Shown here piece after piece: positions 55,440 to 64,000 of a stretch of DNA of 64,000 nucleotides. The translations under genes and the position numbers were made by a program. The stretch comes from Dryas octopetala (lineage: Eukaryota > Streptophyta > Magnoliopsida > Rosales > Rosaceae), in NCBI GenBank assembly GCA_963921425.1, contig OY992839.1, forward strand, positions 13,309,409 through 13,373,408. Reading direction: 5' to 3'. The first letter of the stretch is position 1. The number at the start of each line of letters is the position of its first letter. The notes beneath the pieces were generated by a model. It was not told where the DNA came from. It ran no database searches and worked only from the letters and a program-made list of their open reading frames with translations.

Positions 55440-57110
55440 TTAGAGAGCTGTGTTAGTTTCTAGGATTTGTTATATTGGCTATGTTCCTTGTCAAAACAAT
55501 TGTATTAATTTGCATTTAATCACTCACAAGCTCTAGGCTAGATTTAGGACAAGTTCTGCTGCTTTGAAGAAGACAAGAATGATCAAAGACACAAGGTATA
55601 CTGCACTTCATTCATTTCATGAATTTAACAGATTTTTGTCTATTTGACTAGTCGTTCACTGATCATAAAGAACACTGTTTTTCACTTACAGTGACTGTTA
55701 ATTAAGTCACAGTTGCTACAGTGGGTCCATTTCGGGTTTTGCTTTTTAAACCCAATTCTTTGAAAGCCCATATTCTGTTTAGTATTAGACATGCATGTGC
55801 ACAGCACATGACTTGGTTCCCCTAATGTTTTCAAATCAGATCTGATTCATCTTTCCCATTCACGCACACACCTTCACACATCAGCACTATTCATCATCTT
55901 CTTCATTTCTGATTTTTAAAAGCAAAATTCCTTTTGACAGCTACTTATTCCTATCCTTAGTAAATACTAGGATACCCCTCTAGGACAAAGGGAATATGCC
56001 CATCATCTGTCTCTTGTGGACAGCCATTGATTGGCTTCCACGTGGCATGGGCGAACATGCTTCTTGCGTGAGTGTGTACGGGTATATGGGCTGTTTTGGT
56101 TCAGATCTTTTGTGGGGTTGTTGAGCAATTTTTGAGTGTGTATTCTTGGGGTTCTCACGCCTGGGTATTTTCCATGTGAAGTGCTCATCTTCATTATTTT
56201 CAGAAAATGGTTTTTAATTCTTGAAAAATCACAAAGAGATTTTCTGAACTTGTTTTTGTTAAATCTGAAATTCTATATGGGTTTGAGTGCTTAAATGTCT
56301 TCATACATTCTTCAAACACATTCATTTTAGATTTAAGTTGAAGGATTCAATATTGATCTTTTCATGCCGATAGCTTGAGAAGGTTGATCCTTGTTTGTGA
56401 ATCCTACATTTGCATATCATGTTCATGCATTGATGAAACCACTGAGCTTGGTGCGGATTGGTGCCATGGGTTCATGAGCTTGGAGTGCAGCTGCCTTCTT
56501 CATGAATGACCAATTTGCCTTGCGTATGGAAGTTGCACAAAAGGGTAAGATAGCTGCCACTTAGTCTAGGACTTAGTGATTGAGCTTGTGTGCTGAGTGC
56601 CCTCTTTTGTATTGAACTTCTGATTTAGTGGATTGCTTGGTCAGCTGGATAGACCCCCAGTTTTTACCCTTTGTGGTTTTTCTGGGTGAACATCTTGTGT
56701 GCATCTGTCTTCACTGTTTGTGTTGTTATGATTACTGGCTCACTCATCTTTTAAACACAAATCTGTACTGGAGCTATTTGCTTAAAATTGATATATGTCT
56801 TATATAACTGTTTAGACAATCACACACCACTGTAGTTGTGGATAACACTGGGATGCCTATTGTGATGGGTCCTCTGAGTGTATAGGATGTCACTTGATCC
56901 TTGGTGTGTCTGATTTGTGTTGTTTACTTAAGAGATTTTTGGTTTTTAGAAGTCAATGTGGAGTTTCACATTTCTGTTACTGGACCGTCTGAGTTGTGTT
57001 TGGTTGACTAGTTCATGAGTAATCACATAAACCAAAATTTGGGGTCCGATCACTGAAAGTGAAATTAATCAAGTTAATTGAGTGAATAGATCACCTAAAT
57101 TAAACTTTCA
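55440..57110 (+). repeat. Segment related to the LTR-like element at 10.8-13.4 kb
   Basis: Fossil. Colinear blocks shared with 10860-10920 and 11985-13430: GTTAGTTTCTAG, TCTATTTGACTAGTC, ATGCATGTGCACAGCACATGA, CAGTTTTTACCCTTTGTGG and CACACACCACTGTAGTTGTGG. It lacks the hAT-like insertion seen in the first copy, so that insertion is younger than the split of the copies. Confidence 0.85.
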
Positions 57111-57851
57111 AGCTGCTATTTGCACACCTTTTTTTTTTCTTTTTGCACACCCTTTTCACACTTTTTCTCATTTCACACCCTCACACTCTTCTCACAATTA
57201 AATTTTCTCAAATACACACCCCTTTCGATTACCATAATATCCCTATTTTATCTATTTTCACACAAATTTTCACCACAACTCATCACCCAACACACCCCCA
57301 TCAACTCAGACAAAAAAAAAAAAAAAACACACCCCTTCACCAACCCACCCAGCTCCCTCCCCTTCCCTCTCCGGACAACCTTAGACCAAAAAAATAAAAA
57401 CACCCAATCTCCCCTCACCGGACCACCTCCTTCCCTCCCTCTCCCTCTCTCTCCTCCCCACATGCAGCACCACCCTCCTTCCTCTCTCTCCTCCCCGCAT
57501 GCAGCACCGGCCACCCTCCTCGATCTCTCTCTCTCTCCTCCCCACATGCAGCACCACCTTTCTCCCTCTCCCGGTTTCACTCGACCCATCCAGCCCCTAC
57601 CCCCTCACCCGACCACCTTCTTCCCTCCCACACCCTCCCTGCACCGCCCTCCTCCCTCTCTCTTTCTTCCCCCGCAACACCACCTCCTCATCACAGGCCA
57701 TTCGACACTGATCGGCCGAAACGGTTAGTTTCGGTTCAGCATTCATCCGTCGAAAGTTTCCTGGTTATTCGGTGGCTGTTTGCCTAACGAAACTAATGTT
57801 TTCGGCGGACCAATTCAGAATGGCTAGTGACGGGGAGGTGGTGCTGCGGGG

Positions 57852-57906
<55 letters not shown>

Positions 57907-58224
57907 AAGGAGGGTGGCTGGTGCTGCATGCAGGGAGGAGAGAGAGAGGGAAGGAGAGGGAGGGAAGTGGTCCAGTGAAGGGGGAAGGGCTGGGTGGGTT
58001 CGGTGAAACGGGGGGAGGGAGGGAGGTTGTCCGGTGATGGAGGGGGAGGGTAGAGGTGGTGTGTGTGTGTATGTGTGTGTTTTTTTTTTTTTTTGTCTAT
58101 GTTGATAGGTGTGTAAGGGTTGTCCTTTAATGTGTTTTCCTTTTGTGTTAATTAGGTAAATTCACAAATTAAATTATAGGGGTGTGCAAAAAGAAAAAAA
58201 AAAAAAAGTGTGCAAATAGCAGCT
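57111..58224. mobile_element. TIR element (family C, copy 2)
   Basis: 1114 bp with tips AGCTGCTATTTGCACAC and GTGTGCAAATAGCAGCT; CTTTTTGCACACC lies just inside both. The left half is CT-rich and the right half GA-rich, with (GA)n at 57857-57904, forming a very long stem. GCTGCTATTTG tips link it to 46011-46926. It interrupts the LTR-related segment. Target duplication not found. Confidence 0.8.
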
Positions 58225-58376
58225 CTCTTGTTTTATAACATTGCAATTCACTTGCTTGTTCTGGTCTGTAATTTGTGCTAGCTTGGCTTGTTGTTCAGTT
58301 TGGCTGCAGCACTCTTGTAATTCCCTGATTTTTCCATGAAATTTCTCATTCAATAAAAACAAAAAAACTAGGATAC

Positions 58377-59083
58377 GTTTCATGGTAGTCCAATGAATTT
58401 CAGTAGCCATTGACCTAGGCTACACTTGTGTTTAGCACGAGGGGTCAATTTGAAGGGAATTCCTACTAGAAATCCTGTAGAGTCTACCCTATAAATCGAA
58501 CTATCCCACTTGCTAAACATGAAGAAAACATTTCTAAAATAACAACCAATCACAAACAAACTGAAGAACCTTATGACCTCCTATCCTTTCTAGGACCTAA
58601 CCATCACTGTGAAAAAAAGTTCCATGAGCCTGACTTACCCTTAAAACCGGCTTGTAAAGGGAGGATTGTCTAAGGCTTATACACTGTACAATCCAACTCT
58701 ATCCCGACGGTGTGAGATATTTAACAATCAGTAGGCCAACATTGCTTTACCGACATCTAGTTGATGTTGGACCCCATAGGACCAACTTCGATTTAAGGGT
58801 AGAATTTGGGGCGGTTGCCGCAGTCCTGTCAACTATTCATATATGTGATTATATATATTTCTAATTTGATTAATCTAATCTATTATATTTTAATTTTATG
58901 TACAAAGCATAATAGTTAGACTATAATCTTAAGAGCTTGTACGCTAATTTGCTATTGAGTGGTTTAGAGCCACATGTGGCAGTAATTTTTTTCTCCTTGC
59001 AGATAGAAATTTGAGTGTAGCTGTGTAGGTTGAGAGTAATTAAGAGGATAAAAATTGGATTAACCTTTATGCATAGAGCAAGT
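58377..59083. other. Repeat-derived intergenic DNA
   Basis: 58620-58720 (minus) reads TACAAGCCGGTTTTAAGGG and GACAATCCTCCC-type sequence found in plant LTRs. No gene recognised. Confidence 0.4.
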
Positions 59084-59650
59084 AATATCAGAGCATTTTA
59101 AATTTTCGTACTGAGAATGGACTACCACCGTGAAAGTATTTTCATAATAAACATCAACTCCTCTTTGGTAGATCTAATTATGCTTACTGGAAGGCAATGA
59201 TGAAAATTTATCGTCCAAAGATTATAAGATTTGGTCAATGTTGGAGTGTGAGTATGTTGCACCGACAATGATCGCATGAAAAGAACGACTTCACTATCAA
59301 ACAAATTTCTAATTGGAATGCTGAGGATAGTGTGGATATCACTGGAAGCACCAGATTGTTGAAATCTATAGCCAAATATTTTCTTTTGCCAAAAAATGGA
59401 AGAAATTTTTAGAAAAGTGAAATATAAATTGATTGTTTAATTTATTTGAGCAGCAAAACCACCTTTAAGGTCTACTGGATTGGTAGCTTATTAGCTTAGC
59501 AGAAGAGAAAATTCGAGATTGGGCATTATTTGAAGACTTCCATTTACAAACCATCATTTACAAACCATAGATTCATTGTAGTTACCATGGTTGAAAGGCA
59601 TATAAGAAGTGCACTGGGGTTCAATGAAGTGGCGTCTGATCTGAGAATAC
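59084..59650 (+). mobile_element. Copia gag fragment
   Basis: Fossil. AATATCAGAGC (near 59084) resembles the Met-tRNA primer-binding site. Downstream pieces read SNYAYWKAMMKIY and ISNWNAEDSVDI, as in Copia gag. Broken, no LTR pair. A 25-bp direct repeat (ATTTTAAATTTTCGTACTGA) recurs at about 59096 and 59694. Confidence 0.6.
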
Positions 59651-59935
59651 TCGGTGCTTCATGTAGAGAGGTTCAGCTAGTGACATTTCAAGCATTTTAA
59701 ATTTTCGTACTGAGATTTCAACAAATCTATATGAAACAGAAAGGTGCACCATTATATATTGATTACCGTATGTTCTCGGTGAAGCTACAGTTTTTTTTTT
59801 TTTTTTGGTGCTCATGAAGCAGTTTATTGTTTATTTCCTACATTATTCGCATGTTATATTGGACCCCCCAAAGAAATAATTGGGAACGAGAACCTAGATT
59901 TAGAATACAATAATAATTGTAAGAGCATCATGGGA

Positions 59936-62900
59936 TTATCTTCTGAGCAATGCAGCAGGTAAGAAATTTCTGAGCTTCTTTCGGAAGACAATTTGAAGGG
60001 CAGAACCTACCAATGGCCAACTTGTGACAATGGCAACATAAACAAGCAACGACAATGACCACCTACTCTGTCGGGAAAGCAGATCTAAGCATCTTCTAGC
60101 AGGAGCAGTTACACCAAGAGGCTTAGTATCCTCATGCATGTTAGTAGCTTGTTCGGAGGATTGTGCGATGTCAGCCAAATTATCTGATTCTGGCCGTGTG
60201 ATCTGTTCATCTTTTTCTCTATCAGAAACCATTTCGTTAGTTTCTCCATGAAGAATCTTTCGTGGTTCAAGTGCATCTTCCCCATTTTCATTTGCTTGTT
60301 CATTGCCCACTGCAGCTACCATCCCATCTGATGCAAAGTTAATGTAGGGACCGTGGTCTATTGAAGAGTCCAATGACGACTGTGGGCCAGAACTCACCAT
60401 CTGAAAAATACATGAAATTTTTTTTATAAGAAAAAAAAAAACATGAAATTTAGCAACATTAACTTGGAGACATGAGTTGATGCTGCCGCAAGTTAACAAA
60501 TAGAACACAAAGTTATGAGTTTTCAACCACAATATGCCTGGACTGTTTGACGGCAGAAACTGAAACTCACAAATTTCATGCACAAGCACTTGACGGGTAA
60601 TGACAAGGAAATTATACCTTCTGTACATGCATATATTGGCTACAGTGTAGAACCTTAAAAAATTCATCGATAGCCCCAACCCACCTGCGAGGGAAAGAAA
60701 ATTAATCACCCATGTTAGACTTTGAAGGAAATTTGTGAGCCAAACCAAATTAACCAATGGTTAAATTAAGATATCCAATAATTAAGCTTTAAAAAGCCAC
60801 TCAGTTAACAAAAAAAGAAACCACAGCTAAAAACAAAGTTATTTATCAGATTGCTACTAGGCATAGCCACATAATATTTTGGCTCCAAAGCATCCATGGC
60901 ATTTAATATTTAAAAGATAAGATAAGGGTATCCTAATAACATGGAAGCATTAAGTACCAGAGGCCAGCTGCAGTTAATCCTTCAAAGAAAGCCAAGTGTC
61001 CCCCATGCTTTGTGGTAGCCAATACAATATTTTTGTTTGCCCTAATAAGTCAAATATCAAACATTCACTCAAATGATGTGAAAGAAGAAAGTGATGAATA
61101 AAAGCACTCGATGAAATGTTAACAGCAGGTCCACCTGCATTCATCCCAAGGAATGGCTTCCCTAGTACAGACTGGATCATCCAAAGCACTGATACAGAGT
61201 AGCGGCACAGATACATTTGCCACATAACTAGTACTGCTACAGCGCCTGTAATATGTGTCCACAGTCTGGAAAAACAAGATACTTCAGGTAATGTAAAAAA
61301 GGTAAAGTGAGAGAAATGAGTGAAATCTCAGGAATTATTACCTCAAATTTCCCAACAATGCAGGTAGCATGGTGATCAAAATCTCGAATAGAACGTGACT
61401 TTTGAAGCACAAGATAAGAAAAAAAAAAAAAAAACAAATAAACAAACATTAGTAGAAGGCAGGACATATATATAAACCTCACTGCTTCACCACAATATGT
61501 TTTTAAGTTAATTCATCAGTTGTAATTACAAAGTCCCACGGTAACAAACATAAACTGTAAAACAATGAAGCTTTCCTGTCAAGGCACCTCAAAACCCTCT
61601 ATACGTATGACTATACACAGAAATACTGACTATGGACCTTTTGTTAGGATATAGAACATATGGAACTTTAACAAGAATAACAAAAAAGGCAAGTGGATTT
61701 TGTTTGCTGATTAACAAACTACCTTCGAAGCAATGGTTAAATGTTTAAGAGAACAGCGTCAATATTCTTCCACCAGTCATGATTAATATGTTTCATTGGC
61801 CACCTTGGAGCACACAATCTTCACAACTATGATAGTGACCTGTTCCTACTTTTTGAATTTAGTGGTCACTACACTTTTCTAGCCATCAGATAATTCACTA
61901 TTTAACCTATGAAAATCATTTGACATTTAAAAGTAATACTTTTGATAATTTTATTGAAAAGACAAAAGGCACATTATTTGTGTCAGCTCTCTAATTTTAT
62001 TTTAAATCATTGTATTAAAAAATTAAAATTAAAATCTAGAAAAACTCACTCCCCACTGTGCTCTTCTCTCCCTCCATGGTTTCTGCCGTCCCCAACCCAT
62101 CCCCACCTCTTCTCCTCCTCCATCACCCACACCCCTTCCCCTCCTCTGTCATTGACCCCATGCCTCCCTGCTTTCCCATCATTCTCCACCCCATGATCCT
62201 TAAAAAAAATGGATCTGAAACCAAAAGGATTATAAAGATGAAGAGTTCCGTTAATGTTTTGTAGTTGTATACAATCATATCACGCACATAATAAAAAGAT
62301 GACCAAATATCTGCAACCATTTGATTTTTTTTTTTCTCTGATTTCTTTTCCTTCCATAGTCATGTATTCACCTGCCCACACTTTGTTTGATTTCCACCTA
62401 TAAAGACCTTCACCACCAAAGCATGTAGCCTTGACGAGGAGAATTGAGGGAGGGGGATGCAATGGGGTGAGGGGGGAAGCTTCAAGTAAGGATGTCCTTA
62501 TTTAAGAAAATTAAGGACATCCTATCCCCGGCATACAATTCAATGATCGGAACCATCCATATTTTATGACATTCGTCAAGCTCGTCTCTGTAAAAATCAG
62601 CCAAATCGAAAACTGTTTAGCCATTTGATTACCATTAACATCATTTCAATTTTATCTAACATATTGTATTTGTCTGTACAATTTAGATGGCCAAACAATT
62701 ACAAATTTGGCTGATTATTTACAAAGATCATCCATATGGAGGAGCCTAAAAATTAGACCATTCCAATAAACAAATTTTATGGCCAGGTGGATCCCGGAGA
62801 GGATGTTCTCATTTTCTTAAAATGAAGACATTCTCACTTGAAGCTCCCTCTATATAGATAGCTACTGCCACACAACTTCTTCACTTGTAGGTCTAACACA

Positions 62901-63674
62901 TTTATTCAACATATTTTTATTAGAGAGAGAAGCTGGTGGCACACAAACAGTTTCACTTAGATATTTTTTCGTGGACTAATGAAACTTTTGACAAATATAT
63001 CAAACCACAATTAATTTATTATGTAGTCCATCTTGGATTTGAACAGATGAACCTACGGGAAAACAAGTTACTTGTTGTAACAAATATTTCGCATTTTATG
63101 CGTGTCTGCTTTTACTAAGGACTAAAGCTTTTTATATTTAGAGAATTCTGATGATGCGACAAACTGACAATTGAGTGTTTCCTTGCCAAAGCAGAAAGAA
63201 TCAATGAAAAAAAATGGTTTATTCAAATCAATTGTTTCTATATTTAGTATCAAGTATATTTGCTCTTCTTACAATAATGCTGATGCTCATCATTAAAAAA
63301 TCCTAAACACGGGACAACACCAACCTTTATTATGCCTTCCCAATTAGCGAGGCGAGAATAGCGAGGCTGGTGTCTGTATTGAATATTCAGGAAATTGTCA
63401 TACAAATTCAAATAAAAGAATGACAGAAACTATTGTTTAAAAAAAAAGCCATACCTTTTAAGATATTTCAAGAAATGAAATGTATGTGTATTCATGCATG
63501 TGGGGAAAATAAATACATATAAAGTAAACAGTTACAAAATGTTTTATGAGCTACTTACTACCCAATTAAAAGGGAAGTGCAGACATACAATTGAGCATAG
63601 CCTTGAAGGCCAATTGTTAGAGCTCTGTCATAAAACTTTTGCAACAGCCTACGGCTTATAAATCTGTCACCAAT
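59936..63674 (-). CDS. EMB8-like alpha/beta hydrolase, 3' part (5' end outside window)
   Basis: Seven exons placed on the minus strand: 63589-63674, 63325-63373, 61342-61398, 61135-61265, 60958-61041, 60618-60684, 59936-60400; phases close and splice sites are GT-AG, including a 49-nt exon HQPRYSRLANWEGIIK. The fold's C-terminal half is visible: FDHHATCIVGKFETVDTYYR, SVPLLCISALDDPVCT (acid-residue strand), then TTKHGGHLAFFEG with the catalytic His, and WVGAIDEFF. The nucleophile Ser exon lies to the right, outside. The last exon encodes a ~155-aa acidic, variable tail ending in a hydrophobic stretch LSLLVYVAIVTSWPLVGSAL, a possible membrane anchor, and a basic end. Substrate unknown. The intron 61399-63324 holds a foldback MITE. 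Confidence 0.9.
62479..62844. mobile_element. Foldback MITE (family B, copy 3) in hydrolase intron
   Basis: Ends TTCAAGTAAGGATGTCC and GACATTCTCACTTGAA, arms with CATCCTATCCCCGG / GGATCCCGGAGAGGATG and AAAATCAGCCAAATC / AAATTTGGCTGATT. Shares the core of copies at 45604 and 50986. Confidence 0.8.
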
Positions 63675-63734
63675 CTGCATAACAAAGAGAAATGGGAGAA
63701 GTAAATTTACTGAGTTGCTAACAAATTACTGCTG

Positions 63735-63850
63735 AGGGAAATTAGTATAATTTAGCATGGAAACAGGTGAGGGAATTTTTATAAACGCTAGCCTTTTCAT
63801 TAATAACCATGGAAATAGGTGAGGGAAATTAGTATAATTTAGCATGGATG
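63735..63850. repeat. Short tandem duplication
   Basis: GAGGGAAATTAGTATAATTT followed by AGCATGGA occurs at 63736 and 63821, with GGTGAGGGAA linking the copies. It lies upstream of the last placed hydrolase exon, in an intron. Confidence 0.8.
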
Positions 63851-64000
63851 AGAGCAGGAAAGAAAACTTAAAGAAAAACAAAATGTTACATACTCAACGG
63901 AATAAGAAAAAACAATATTCAGAAAGTTTCCCACACATGTTGCCAATGCAATTAACCGCTAGCCAAAACCATTGCCATTCAGATAACCATTAAGTTGAAG

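Larger units (their letters stand above)
54725..58364 (+). mobile_element. Composite retro-insertion with A-rich tail and 12-bp TSD
   Basis: Flanked by AAACTAAGATAC (54713-54724) and AAACTAGGATAC (58365-58376), and ending CAATAAAAACAAAAA as LINE or retro-copy insertions do. It opens with a GC-richer non-coding leader (54725-55200). Within it lies a segment related to the LTR-like element at 10.8-13.4 kb, and a later TIR insertion at 57111-58224. No reverse transcriptase is recognisable, so it was mobilised in trans or is an internally replaced LINE. Confidence 0.5.

Noticed and set aside
57120-57728. 202-codon Pro/Ser-rich frame
   Set aside because: Lies in the CT-rich half of a TIR element; composition alone explains its openness.
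58620-58820. Possible 5S-containing Cassandra TRIM
   Set aside because: The motifs resemble a generic LTR, but no 5S rRNA-like sequence or LTR pair was found.

Overview
The window is plant nuclear DNA from a eudicot, most likely Rosaceae (inferred from protein resemblance and repeat style, not proven). The genes have short exons with GT-AG introns, and the AT-rich intergenic DNA is packed with small transposons, TRIM-type elements and CT/GA microsatellites. I see no tRNA, rRNA, CRISPR or bacterial-type operon.

Layout. 26-4486 (+) is the 3' part (10 exons) of a group-1 sulfate transporter that runs off the left edge. 4.6-16.4 kb is a repeat block: a tandem duplication, a decayed Ty3/gypsy element on the minus strand with an antisense plant-mobile-domain gene, a 5.2-kb LTR-like element (TSD AACTG) carrying a nested hAT-like insertion (8-bp TSD), and a SINE. 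19224-20804 (+) is the zinc-finger regulator STOP1. 22627-26689 (-) is a 6-exon FHA + PIN-domain gene matching PARALLEL SPINDLE 1 (PS1). 29243-32232 (-) is a 4-exon TMEM18 gene with a LINE scrap in its second intron. 33.7-34.8 kb (+) is the broken 3' end of a TIR-NBS-LRR resistance gene. 35676-37136 (-) is an intronless GRAS regulator. 38-47.7 kb is an archipelago of terminal-inverted-repeat elements. 47995-50896 (-) is a decayed F-box/LRR/FBD gene. 52.5-59.7 kb holds two adjacent TRIMs, Copia fossils and a composite retro-insertion. 59936-63674 (-) is the 3' part (7 exons) of an EMB8-like alpha/beta hydrolase that runs off the right edge.

How the genes relate. STOP1, PS1, TMEM18 and the EMB8-like hydrolase appear in the same order as I recall for Arabidopsis At1g34370, At1g34355, At1g34350 and At1g34340, so the backbone looks like an ancient collinear block. 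The GRAS gene, the NLR remnant and the F-box remnant sit between TMEM18 and the hydrolase. No shared pathway is evident: the set covers sulfate uptake, proton/aluminium tolerance, meiotic spindle orientation, a nuclear-envelope membrane protein and a lipase-like enzyme.

The most distinctive content is the small transposons. At least five non-coding TIR elements have exact 9-bp target duplications (Mutator-like), a sixth has a 10-bp one, and there are CACTA-type, Harbinger-type and hAT-type insertions, a three-copy foldback family, and two adjacent oppositely oriented TRIMs. Exon coordinates were set by hand from splice consensus, reading frame and family conservation. I could not run similarity searches.
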